From a virus: a DNA stretch of 22,963 bases. Shown in pieces: positions 7,503-15,322 of this stretch. Position numbers and translations under genes: made by a program. The first letter of the stretch is position 1; each line of letters begins with the position of its first letter. The notes beneath the pieces are model-generated. The model did no database searches and was not told the DNA's origin. It was given only the letters and a program-made list of their open reading frames with translations. Location of the stretch: positions 1 to 22,963 of IMG/VR virus record IMGVR_UViG_3300046010_003841; one strand, 5' to 3'.

Positions 7503-8204
7503 ATGGCTGGATGTAGAATTTTCGACGGAAGCAGCTTCTACCGGGAGTCTGCCACAGGCACCGACTACCAGGGACTCAGTGGTTTCACGATTGTCGCGTG
7601 GGTGTACCGCGCTGCAACCGGAACATACATCATTCCGTACGGAATAACGAACGGTGGCAATAATGCCATCACGCTATATTGGTGGACCGACAATGTTCTT
7701 TACATGGACGTTCGTAATGGAAGCACGAAGACGCGGCAAAGTGCGGCCAATACATCGACTGGGTGGGTTCACGTGGCTGGTGTGTTTAATGCAAACGAAT
7801 CAGATACGGCTAAGATGAAGGTGTTCATTAACGGAGTAGATGTTACGAGTGCAGGGACCACAGGCAATCCGACCGCGACATCGAGTTCGCTGGCTGTATA
7901 TGGTAGTGTTGGGCGACTAGACCTTACTCCTGTCAATACGTCGGCAGGCAACGCAATCTCCCATGTGTCACTGTACAATGTAGCGCTAACGACGAAAGAG
8001 ATTAACGAGTTAATGTTCAAGCCGTCGTCTCCGCAGCGGGGCAGGTTGCATTATTGGGCGTTAAACGGAAATGATACGTCAGCGACAAACAATGAAGCGG
8101 ACATGCAGCGAGTTCACTACCTAACTGGAAACAATATGGCGAGCACATCGGCATCAATGCTGTCGCCGCGAATCTGCATTGGAGGGTCTGCGCAATGTCT
8201 CTAG
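7503..8204 (+). CDS. LamG-like (concanavalin-fold) virion protein (233 aa)
   Basis: The protein has the sequence pattern of a single laminin G-like jelly-roll domain, a carbohydrate-binding fold common in phage adhesins. The strand pattern is visible: LSGFTIVAWVYRAATG, then a central strand pair around ITLYWWTDNVLYMDVRNGS, GWVHVAGVFN followed by MKVFINGVDV (the usual 'W.hvA...g....yvNG' element), and HVSLYNVALTTKEINELM (the usual 'v.iyn.aLt..ei' end). A short C-terminal extension follows (about 185-233). It starts two bases after the fibre stop and overlaps the next gene by 10 bases. Binding of host surface glycans is inferred from the fold. It could act as a tail adhesin or as a capsid decoration. 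Confidence 0.85.
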   Translation: MAGCRIFDGSSFYRESATGTDYQGLSGFTIVAWVYRAATGTYIIPYGITNGGNNAITLYWWTDNVLYMDVRNGSTKTRQSAANTSTGWVHVAGVFNANESDTAKMKVFINGVDVTSAGTTGNPTATSSSLAVYGSVGRLDLTPVNTSAGNAISHVSLYNVALTTKEINELMFKPSSPQRGRLHYWALNGNDTSATNNEADMQRVHYLTGNNMASTSASMLSPRICIGGSAQCL

Positions 8205-8665
8205 TCGTAAACCGATCCACTGGTGGTATTATTCCGTTTGCGAACACGCCGGATTATCCGCCTGAGCAGTGGTTGATAAACCCAGTTCTACCAGACGGTG
8301 TGCCGTGGAAGTACCTTAAAGTCAGCGGCGACTTTGTTGTTGAGATGACCCAAGATGAAAAGAACACTGTCGACAATCCGCCATTAACAACCGCTGAGCG
8401 CCACCTGCAAGAGCAAGAAACTGGCGTAACGCTCGATAATGGATGGGTAATGCGGTGGACCGAGAAAGACCAGACGCGAATGGGAACGGCAAAAGATATC
8501 GCTGATCTGCTCGCACTTGCCAACGACAACTCACCGCTCGTTCCGTTCTACGAAGCTGACGGAACAAAGCACTCAGTGACATACTCGACCGCATATCAAG
8601 TCCTGGCCGACTACATGGCAAAAGTAATGGTCGAGCAGAATCGACAGGAGGCCGAGAATGGCTAA
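8195..8665 (+). CDS. Small fibre-associated protein, possible DUF4376-like/fibre assembly (156 aa)
   Basis: The N-terminal half contains a Pro/Trp-rich stretch (PFANTPDYPPEQWLINPVLP). The C-terminal half runs from TGVTLDNGWVMRWTEKDQTR through a helix (AKDIADLLALAND), FYEADGTKHSVT and a terminal helix (AYQVLADYMAKVMVEQNRQE). That order (short hairpin, helix, 'dG...vt', helix) resembles the DUF4376 type of phage protein often found next to fibres as an assembly or chaperone protein. The resemblance is by eye only. ATG 8195 has GGAGG at 8181-8185. It overlaps its neighbours by 10 and 8 bases, so it is co-translated with the adhesin cassette. Confidence 0.8.
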   Translation: MSLVVNRSTGGIIPFANTPDYPPEQWLINPVLPDGVPWKYLKVSGDFVVEMTQDEKNTVDNPPLTTAERHLQEQETGVTLDNGWVMRWTEKDQTRMGTAKDIADLLALANDNSPLVPFYEADGTKHSVTYSTAYQVLADYMAKVMVEQNRQEAENG

Positions 8666-9338
8666 TGAAATTCAGAAATACACGTTCAGCGCGGTGCCTA
8701 CGGCTGGTTTGTGGAGGCCAGCCTACGACGGAAATGCTTCGGCAAGCTCAATGAGCGAGATATCTGGAGCGGCTGACTTGCCAGGATATCTTGCACAGAT
8801 AGCGGCAATTAGCAGTCAATTAAATGTCTCTTGTTCTGGCTCGTATGCCGATGGGTTCACCGTTGAATTTGTCGGCGAACTAGCCAACACCGACATGCTC
8901 ATGCTGTCGTACCAGGACAACACGCTGACTGCTGCTGGCGGTGCGACATTTGGCACTACGCAAGATGGTGGCGGTGGCAACAACGAGATTCAGACGCTAG
9001 CGATTGATTCTGGTATTGATGGCGGAACGTACACGATTTCAATTTTTGGGTACGGGGAAACGAGTTCGCTTGCCTGGAATGCTGACGCAACCACGATTGC
9101 ACTTGCAATAAGCTCAATGATGGGTGGCGGCGCAGCAGTGGTCGGGAGTGGCGCATGGCCATCTTTTTCATTTGAATTTGACGGTAGCGTTGCCAATACC
9201 GACATTGCCCAGATGGGCTTTGGAACCAATAGCCTTACGAAATCTGTGACCATCAGCGTCAGCGTTCTGCAAGAAGGTTCGCCAGCCGATCCAGATAGCG
9301 GCTCGTACAAAAACATCACTTTACTTGGAGTCGGATAA
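8658..9338 (+). CDS. Two-copy beta-repeat virion protein (226 aa)
   Basis: The protein is two copies of one domain of about 85 residues. Copy 1 is residues 5-91, ending DGFTVEFVGELANTDMLML. Copy 2 is residues 110-194, ending PSFSFEFDGSVANTDIAQM. A glycine-rich linker (GGGGNNE) joins them. The pattern in copy 2 (GGTYTISIFGYGETSSLAWN, then ALAISSMMGG) resembles beta-repeats seen in multi-copy form in other large phage and bacterial surface proteins. A tail C-terminus of about 30 residues follows. The start at 8658 has a strong AGGAGG site six bases upstream and overlaps the previous gene by 8 bases. A decoration or adhesin role is inferred from the neighbours and the all-beta pattern. Confidence 0.82.
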   Translation: MANEIQKYTFSAVPTAGLWRPAYDGNASASSMSEISGAADLPGYLAQIAAISSQLNVSCSGSYADGFTVEFVGELANTDMLMLSYQDNTLTAAGGATFGTTQDGGGGNNEIQTLAIDSGIDGGTYTISIFGYGETSSLAWNADATTIALAISSMMGGGAAVVGSGAWPSFSFEFDGSVANTDIAQMGFGTNSLTKSVTISVSVLQEGSPADPDSGSYKNITLLGVG

Positions 9339-9670
9339 TGCAACTTGCACCTGTCAGAGGCGAAATGGAAACCGCGCAGATCAACTCGACTGCGGCTGGT
9401 ACAATCACTGTAAAGGCCGCAACCAGCGGCGCTCGCGTCCACCTGTCGCAGGCACTGCTGCTTACGGCTGGCGCTTCGCAGTTACTGTTTAAGGACAGCG
9501 ACGGCACGGCGCTGACGCCTACGCTCAATTGCTCGGCTGGTTTCGTGCTGCCGTACTCGCCCGCTGGATGGCTCAGCCCAACGGCAGTCGGCAAGGGGCT
9601 GTCGCTTGAGCAGGTTGGCAGCGGAACCATCTCTGGTGTCATCAAATTTATCGCGGAGCCTCAGAGCTAA
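9338..9670 (+). CDS. Small beta-rich unknown protein (110 aa)
   Basis: There is no recognised family. The sequence alternates short hydrophobic strands (AGTITVKAAT, ARVHLSQALLLTAG, SQLLFKDSD, GTISGVIKFIAEPQS) and fits a single small beta-sandwich. Both ends are stop-start fusions (TAATG at 9336-9340 and at 9668-9672), and GGAG at 9327-9330 serves as the ribosome site. Capsid decoration or a neck component would both fit a 110-residue beta protein just before the adaptor gene, but there is no direct evidence. Confidence 0.8.
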   Translation: MQLAPVRGEMETAQINSTAAGTITVKAATSGARVHLSQALLLTAGASQLLFKDSDGTALTPTLNCSAGFVLPYSPAGWLSPTAVGKGLSLEQVGSGTISGVIKFIAEPQS

Positions 9671-10821
9671 TGCCGATCACATCTGACCGCGTTTACACGT
9701 ATCAGGACGCAATCGACCGTCTGCAGGACTACACTGGCGGCAACGCGAACACAGGTAATGTGCGCGCGTTCCGGCAGTCTGTAATCCAAGCGTACGAAGA
9801 GATTGCCGTTGCGCGGCGATGGAACTATCTGCAGCGACCGTACCGCCTGACCTATTACGGGGCCACGACGGGTACGTGTTCGTACACTGGCGGCAACTTC
9901 ACCATTGACTCAGGCTCGTGGCCAGCATGGGCTGCCGGTGCCACTCTGATTATCGGCAACGCCAAGCACCGCATCACTGAGCGGACCAGCGACACCGTAC
10001 TGGCTGCGGACGATATCATGCGCCCGTTCCAGGACATCACAACTGGAACTGCGTTTACGATTGTCAAGGGCGTCTATCAGCTACCGAGCGACTTCCGAGA
10101 GATGTCGATGCCGATGGCTGAGAACGGCATGCAGTCGTGGGCCACGTACGTGACGCCTGCTCAGTGGGGTGAATTGACCCGCTACGGCGACTCGACCGGA
10201 GAGCCGCAGTGGTGGACGGTGATGCCTGACATCATCGACTCGTCTCGCATGGCGATCCATGTGTACCCGTTCCCAGACACGAACGGCACCGTGGATTTCA
10301 CCATGCTCCGCATGCCGCGACAGATAAAGCGGACTGGATTTGGAACCACTGACCGTGCTGGCACCATTACATCCAGCGGAACTGCAATTACTGGCAGCAG
10401 TACGTCATTCTCGTCGGATATGGTGGGGTCGATCATTCGCATTGGTGACGCCACAAACAACCCTGATGGGATCGGCGGCAACAATCCATACGCTTATCAG
10501 GCGTACATCAAAACATACACTTCGTCGACAGCACTGGTCGCGGCGTCCACGCTTGGGTCGCTGTCTGGTCGCAAGTACACGATCTCAGACCCGATTGACT
10601 TCAGCCAAAACATGATGGAGATGTTCTGGCGTGGGTGCATATACAAGCTGTGCCTAAACCTGAGCCTCCCGCAAGTTCAGCAGGCACAGGCTGAGTATTA
10701 TGCCGCCATTAACGTGGCGAAGAACGCAGAGCAGCGATCGATGACTGGCCGCAGCGCGTACGATTTCAACATGAATCACAGCGTAAGACAGGTGTGGGTC
10801 GATGGAACAGGAATCTTATAA
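9670..10821 (+). CDS. Head-to-tail adaptor (383 aa)
   Basis: This protein probably forms the ring joining the portal to the tail nozzle. The first 70 residues have the adaptor pattern: YTYQDAIDRLQDYTG, a helix VRAFRQSVIQAYEEIAVARR and WNYLQRPYRL, as seen in P22 gp4/T7 gp11-type connectors. A first beta insert follows (about residues 64-125), then GVYQLPSDFREMSMP. A second beta domain lies at about 230-310 (GTITSSGTAITGSSTSF, MVGSIIRIGD, GRKYTISDPI), and C-terminal helices complete the fold (FWRGCIYKLCLN, QVQQAQAEYYAAINVAKNAE). At 383 residues it is about twice the size of minimal adaptors because of the beta inserts. It overlaps the next gene by 20 bases. Confidence 0.78.
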   Translation: MPITSDRVYTYQDAIDRLQDYTGGNANTGNVRAFRQSVIQAYEEIAVARRWNYLQRPYRLTYYGATTGTCSYTGGNFTIDSGSWPAWAAGATLIIGNAKHRITERTSDTVLAADDIMRPFQDITTGTAFTIVKGVYQLPSDFREMSMPMAENGMQSWATYVTPAQWGELTRYGDSTGEPQWWTVMPDIIDSSRMAIHVYPFPDTNGTVDFTMLRMPRQIKRTGFGTTDRAGTITSSGTAITGSSTSFSSDMVGSIIRIGDATNNPDGIGGNNPYAYQAYIKTYTSSTALVAASTLGSLSGRKYTISDPIDFSQNMMEMFWRGCIYKLCLNLSLPQVQQAQAEYYAAINVAKNAEQRSMTGRSAYDFNMNHSVRQVWVDGTGIL

Positions 10822-11137
10822 GCGAAGCAAGCCTTCGACTGACTTCCCAGGCATGGTGTCCAACGCTGATCCGCTGGACCTGGGGCCTGTTGCGCGACTG
10901 CAGATTAACTTTGACTGTACGGTTCCAGGTAAGCTGCGAACCCGCGATGGCTATGTAATTCAAACGACAGACCAAGGCCAGCTTGACGCCGACACAGCCG
11001 CCAACTTAGGTCATGTGGTTTCGATGATCGCATTTGAGTCTCAGATGAACCAGGGCCGGGACGACGTTCTCGTGCAGATGGATAACGGCAGACTTGTGCG
11101 ACTCACCGGCATGCGTGACTATCACCGGAGTGTTTGA
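10802..11137 (+). CDS. N-terminal nozzle-like segment as a separate gene (111 aa)
   Basis: The sequence DFPGMVSNADPLDLGPVARL followed by KLRTRDGY matches the way tail nozzle proteins usually begin (a short 'G...dpldlp.Ga....N....pG.lr.R.Gy' lead into the first propeller strands). DVLVQMDNGRLVRLTGM then looks like the first beta-propeller blade. Here the frame closes after 111 residues and the rest of the nozzle follows as a separate ORF in another frame, with a TGATG junction. The start at 10802 overlaps the adaptor by 20 bases, with AGG at 10790-10792 upstream. It may be a genuine two-subunit arrangement or a frameshifted or ribosome-slipped single gene. Confidence 0.8.
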   Translation: MEQESYKRSKPSTDFPGMVSNADPLDLGPVARLQINFDCTVPGKLRTRDGYVIQTTDQGQLDADTAANLGHVVSMIAFESQMNQGRDDVLVQMDNGRLVRLTGMRDYHRSV

Positions 11138-13491
11138 TGGCAGTCCATGAACTGATCGCAAAATCGATACTAAGCACCGACGCCCCGCTGTGCTTTGCAC
11201 GCACGCCGGGTGGCGAAATCTTCATGTCAAATGGGGTGGACCGTGCGCGCAAATATGTTATCGGAACTGGTAATCTCTATCTGGCTGGACTGGATGCGCC
11301 TTCTTCGACTGTTGCGTTTGCGTCGCTCAACGGCACCGTGGCATCGGGGCTAGGTCAAGGCACATACGGCACGACGATCCGATACTTTGATACCACCGGA
11401 AACTACAGCGACATCATCTTCCCACTGCAAAGCGTAGCCACCACGGCTGCTAATTACAAGCTCACCTGGGCGTCGACTCCACTGCTTGCCACTGCAGCAA
11501 TGGCTGGCGACAAGCTGACGGCATCGCAAGCCACTGGCATTGAGTTTCTCCGCACACTCGTGAACTCTCCGAGCGTGCTGTACTCTGTCGGCACGGTGTC
11601 GGCCTCGATTGGAACCAGCTACGATGACACATTCACCGACGCACAACTAAGCACTCGCGGTGAACTGCTACTAGAAAATAGCGACGGCACTGCGAACGCA
11701 CTTCGGTACGGCGTTCCGCCAGTCAAAGAGGTGTGCGCGTGGTATCAAGATCGCATGTTCTACCTTGTCGACCGCAAGTGGTCGCAAGGAACGCTGGCCG
11801 GAACAAACGGCGGCTCAACGGTGTCGTTTACCGCCTCGCTACCGGACGACATCGTTGGCCGCCTGCTTACTGTGCAGTCGACGACTGGCAATTCGCTTTA
11901 CGAGTACGAGCTAGCCCACCGCATTAACGCGACGACGGCCACCATAGTTGGCAGCGCTAGTGTCGGTGGGTTTGCGTCGACAGCCGCGTGGTCTGGATTG
12001 ACATTCTGCATCAGCGGCGGCAACCAAGAGGCCAACACGGTCTACTACTCGGAGCAGGACGAGCCAGAGTCTGTGCCGGTGGCACAGAACCGCCTGCCAA
12101 TCCAAGGCAGCGGCGACCGGCTTGTGGGTGCGTGCCCTAATGTGTACGGAATGATCCTGTTCCGTGAGCGTTCGTGCTTCCGCATGAGCTACGTCAAGCA
12201 GCCGCACCTGGACGCTAACATCCAGCAGATCGCTGCCCGCGGCGCGTTCAGCAACCGCTGCTGGGCGCAGGCTGGCGACATGGTTTTCGCTATGGATCGC
12301 TATGGCCCGTACATGATCGGCGCGCAGGGCGTCGATGAAAGCATGGGCGTGGCGGTTCAAAACTACTTCCGAGATGGAAAGGTGCGCTTCAGTGACTCAG
12401 ACAAGTTCTTCGTGTCCGTCGACCTCAGAGACCGCATCGCCAAGTTCTTCGTCACGCTTAACGACACTGACGCCCCGTCCCAGGTCGACTCCTCTGGACG
12501 CCCGCGCCGAGCGCTCTGCTACGATTACATTAAGCAGCGGTGGTTCATCGAATGGCTTCCGTGGTCAGTCGGAGCAGCGACTAATGTGCGCGGGTACACC
12601 GACAGTTCAATCGACAAATTTACTCTCGGGTCTTGGAACGGTCTACTGCTGTCAAAGCATCCCGACGTAGTTTCCGATGGCTGCTCATCGGCGTCGGTAT
12701 GGAATGTCGTGTCCGCAGGCACAAGCTCGGCAGTGCTGTCGGCTCCGTCGACTGACATCGCATCTGGATACTACCTTGAAAGCGAAGATGGCTCTTACAC
12801 ACTTGTCGACGAGAGTGGTGTGTTTGACTTAACTGACGAAACGGCTGTGCCTGGGGCTTCAATCTCAACGGCGTTGCTCAAGACTGGTGCATCGCTGCTG
12901 GTCGGCACAGGCTCTGGTCGCTGGCAGGTCCGCACCATTCAGTCGGTGTCGACCACATCAGCCACGCTGGCTACCGTGAACCTTGGTTCATCGAATGGAA
13001 CTGCCGCCAATCTGATTGCATGGGACACCACGCCTGCGGCTGCAGACAAGGTGGTTGTGGGCGGCGTGTACGCGCTGTGGCGTTCAGGAATGTACGAAAT
13101 CCCTGACGGGGGCTGGGCTGGTCAGTCGCTTGACATTCGCTACAAGCCGCTGTCAACACCGAGCGGCATGACTGCTGCTGATTACTCAGACATTGGTGGC
13201 TTTGCCGTGCGTCACTATGCTGACTGGTCTACGACACCAAGAGCGTTTGTGCAAGATGTGCCAGAGACTGGCGATGCTGTGCCGAAGATCGTAGCTGGCG
13301 ACACGTACGCCTGGACGAACTGCATGCTTGATCGCAGTGACATGGCTAGCAACGTCGGCCTGTCGCGGCTGATTATCAGCAGCCCTGGGATTGAGTTCGG
13401 CAGCAGTGATCGCGCGGTGTCGTTTGACATCCAGACTATCGCGTGCGCTGGTCGCCTTGAAATCTCAACGATCACAGCGAGGGGGTACTGA
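11137..13491 (+). CDS. Tail nozzle / tail tubular protein B-like (784 aa)
   Basis: This is the probable distal tail tube (nozzle) of a short-tailed phage. The size is close to T7 gp12 (about 794 residues). The sequence is beta-propeller-like throughout: CFARTPGGEIFMSNGVDRAR, TYGTTIRYFDTTGNYSDIIF, MFYLVDRKWSQ, VYYSEQDEPESVPVAQNR, a region around MILFRERSCFRMSYV, then ALCYDYIKQRWFIEWLPW, where nozzle proteins commonly have a 'yd...W....' strand. The C-terminal third contains further beta modules (KDxIA-like loops, DIRYKPLSTPSG). The real start is ATG 11137, which overlaps the upstream TGA (TGATG). A TTG three bases earlier is in frame. It probably works together with the upstream 111-residue protein. 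Confidence 0.8.
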   Translation: MAVHELIAKSILSTDAPLCFARTPGGEIFMSNGVDRARKYVIGTGNLYLAGLDAPSSTVAFASLNGTVASGLGQGTYGTTIRYFDTTGNYSDIIFPLQSVATTAANYKLTWASTPLLATAAMAGDKLTASQATGIEFLRTLVNSPSVLYSVGTVSASIGTSYDDTFTDAQLSTRGELLLENSDGTANALRYGVPPVKEVCAWYQDRMFYLVDRKWSQGTLAGTNGGSTVSFTASLPDDIVGRLLTVQSTTGNSLYEYELAHRINATTATIVGSASVGGFASTAAWSGLTFCISGGNQEANTVYYSEQDEPESVPVAQNRLPIQGSGDRLVGACPNVYGMILFRERSCFRMSYVKQPHLDANIQQIAARGAFSNRCWAQAGDMVFAMDRYGPYMIGAQGVDESMGVAVQNYFRDGKVRFSDSDKFFVSVDLRDRIAKFFVTLNDTDAPSQVDSSGRPRRALCYDYIKQRWFIEWLPWSVGAATNVRGYTDSSIDKFTLGSWNGLLLSKHPDVVSDGCSSASVWNVVSAGTSSAVLSAPSTDIASGYYLESEDGSYTLVDESGVFDLTDETAVPGASISTALLKTGASLLVGTGSGRWQVRTIQSVSTTSATLATVNLGSSNGTAANLIAWDTTPAAADKVVVGGVYALWRSGMYEIPDGGWAGQSLDIRYKPLSTPSGMTAADYSDIGGFAVRHYADWSTTPRAFVQDVPETGDAVPKIVAGDTYAWTNCMLDRSDMASNVGLSRLIISSPGIEFGSSDRAVSFDIQTIACAGRLEISTITARGY

Positions 13492-14195
13492 TGTCGTTCG
13501 GTGATCGCGGCGGTGACATCACGAACCAGTTAATCGCCTCTGGAATGCCAGCCAAGCAGGCTATCTCGCTTGCCGGTGTGATCGGCCAGTGCATGGCCAA
13601 GAGCGTGCAGCGTGGCGCGGCTGAGTTCTACGGACCTGTGAAGTTCTCGCAGCCCCCTACGATTGCAGCGCCGCAGGGATCAAACTCATCGGCTGGCGGG
13701 GCGAATGAATTCGCTGTACTCAACGGTGACTTGACTGCATCTTCGCCATATCAGTCAGCTAAGGCTAGTCTGCTTGAGTGGTCACCTAGCGGCTACTCGT
13801 ACGGCGGAGCTATCGACGTATGGCCAGGACCGCTCATGGATGACGGAGCTACGATTACGAGTGGCACGCGAGTCGGAGTGTCCCGCAATGGCGACAGGTA
13901 CGTTGTCATTGGCGCTGGCCCTGACGGAGGCTCGGGAAGCGGTGGGTCAATTGGCGGCGGGGGCGGCGGGTACGTAGCCATCCTGCAAGGAGACTTGGCT
14001 GTTGACGGCTCGGCGTCTGCAAGAGTGGCAACGTACTCTGGCGGCACCTGGGTTGAGGCATCGCCAATCGTGTCACTGACTGTGTACGCTGCGTTTCAAA
14101 GTGGCGGCGAGACCATTCCAAGCGGATATCGAATCTGGGTGCAACGTGAGCTTGACGGCAACCGATGGGTAACTGTGGGGGCTAAGGCGAACTGA
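13491..14195 (+). CDS. Two-domain virion protein on a glycine linker (234 aa)
   Basis: The first 60 residues form an N-terminal attachment part (helical, QAISLAGVIGQCMAKSVQRG, then GPVKFSQPP). Two related beta domains follow: residues 74-143 (FAVLNGDLTASS to RYVVIGAG) and 161-231 (YVAILQGDLAVDG to RWVTVGAK), both ending with a 'G..I.SG.R..V.R...G.R.V..GA' pattern. A Gly/Ser linker at about 144-160 separates them. The gene starts at a TGATG junction with AGGGGG nearby, and ends in another TGATG junction. A tail-tip or appendage role is inferred from the position after the nozzle. The family is not recognised. Confidence 0.85.
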   Translation: MSFGDRGGDITNQLIASGMPAKQAISLAGVIGQCMAKSVQRGAAEFYGPVKFSQPPTIAAPQGSNSSAGGANEFAVLNGDLTASSPYQSAKASLLEWSPSGYSYGGAIDVWPGPLMDDGATITSGTRVGVSRNGDRYVVIGAGPDGGSGSGGSIGGGGGGYVAILQGDLAVDGSASARVATYSGGTWVEASPIVSLTVYAAFQSGGETIPSGYRIWVQRELDGNRWVTVGAKAN

Positions 14196-15268
14196 TGACC
14201 GCACTCGGCAGGGTATCGCTGACTGGATCATTTGAAACTTCGCTTGAACGATTTAAGGAGCAGTCTGGATCGACCTCTGATACCGGCTTGCCAACCTATG
14301 CGATGCTGGCCACGGATCGGAACTGGGTGCAGAGCGTATCGACAGCGACATTCAGCGGTGGAACAATCTCGCTGACCGACGGCGCTTCGTGTCGGCTGAT
14401 AACCACATGCCGTAAGTATCCGTACGTCGGCGTGTATGATGTTCCAGTCACTGATGGGTTGATGGGTCTGCATATCCAGACCGGTGGCGGTGGGCGTACG
14501 TTCAAAGTTGACATGAACGGAACTGTCTATGACGGCTGGGCCGGTCAGTCTAAGTTGGTCGATGGCGCTCCAAATACACTTGCCAGGGTATGGATCACAC
14601 CACCGTCAGGGTATGTTAGCACTGGGTTTGGTCAAATTTACAGCACATCTGCTGGGCTGGTGTGGGTGTGCGGTCACTACAATTCTCCGTTTGCGTTGAC
14701 TTACGGCTCTCCATCTGCACTGAACGCCACTGCGGGGTATGTGTGCAACGCCACTGCTGGTGTTTCGATCAAGAGCGGCTACGTCGTTCAGTACGGAACG
14801 TCAGCTAATACAATTAGCACACCGAACACCGCGTTTGGCAACGGGATCGCGCCGCTACTGAAGCTTACGATCAGCGGAACCATTGCCACATACTTTAACG
14901 AGAACAACTTCGACCCTAGCAAGATCGGCGATGCGTGGCCGGGCGATGGGACGTACGAACTGTGGCAGACACAGCGCAACAACTGGCAATGGCGAGGAGT
15001 GCCGTCGCTTCGATCTGACGGCAGCACTCAGTACGACGAGATTAATCTGTGGATTGCCAATTCAGGCAGCAATTGGGCGATGTGGGTTGAGGGGCGCGGT
15101 GGCGTGCCTCGCTTCGGTGCGGAGGTGTCGCCTGGAACGCTTGACTACAACATTGCCGCAGGTTCACTGGACGGAACCGCAATGTCAGCTTACTCAATCC
15201 CGATAACATCGGCACAGAGCGGTTATCCTGGCGAAGGCTCAGCCACCTGCGACCTCGACAGTGGGTAG
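14195..15268 (+). CDS. Unknown beta-rich tail-region protein (357 aa)
   Basis: There is no recognised family. After a short N-terminal segment (LGRVSLTGSFETSLERFKEQ) the protein is Gly/Ser/Thr/aromatic-rich and probably all-beta, for example CRKYPYVGVYDVPVTDGL, KVDMNGTVYDGW and WQTQRNNWQWRGVPSLRS. The Trp-rich last third (QRNNWQWRG, NSGSNWAMWVEGRGG) could be a ligand-binding surface. It starts at a TGATG junction with the preceding gene and is the last gene before the 54-base gap that carries the palindrome. A tail appendage or receptor-binding role is possible. Minor structural or enzymatic roles cannot be excluded, but no catalytic motif was seen. Confidence 0.83.
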   Translation: MTALGRVSLTGSFETSLERFKEQSGSTSDTGLPTYAMLATDRNWVQSVSTATFSGGTISLTDGASCRLITTCRKYPYVGVYDVPVTDGLMGLHIQTGGGGRTFKVDMNGTVYDGWAGQSKLVDGAPNTLARVWITPPSGYVSTGFGQIYSTSAGLVWVCGHYNSPFALTYGSPSALNATAGYVCNATAGVSIKSGYVVQYGTSANTISTPNTAFGNGIAPLLKLTISGTIATYFNENNFDPSKIGDAWPGDGTYELWQTQRNNWQWRGVPSLRSDGSTQYDEINLWIANSGSNWAMWVEGRGGVPRFGAEVSPGTLDYNIAAGSLDGTAMSAYSIPITSAQSGYPGEGSATCDLDSG

Positions 15269-15278
15269 CCAAAGGCCG

Positions 15279-15296
15279 TATTTTACTGATAAAATA
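15279..15296. promoter_or_regulatory. Perfect AT-rich palindrome in the gap before the right-end gene block
   Basis: TATTTTA (15279-15285), CTGA, TAAAATA (15290-15296): the arms are exact reverse complements in a 54-base gap between two unidirectional genes. It stands out in a GC-rich background. TAAAAT at 15290-15295 is also a five-of-six match to a -10 box, but no -35 is visible. It could be an operator, promoter element or weak transcript-end hairpin without a T-tract. Confidence 0.5.
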
Positions 15297-15322
15297 AAGC
15301 AACTGTCAAACCGGAGAATACG

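Noticed and set aside
6037-15268. Possible diversity-generating retroelement target in the fibre and adhesin genes
   Set aside because: No reverse transcriptase, no template repeat and no adenine-biased variable C-terminus of the lectin type were seen in the window.
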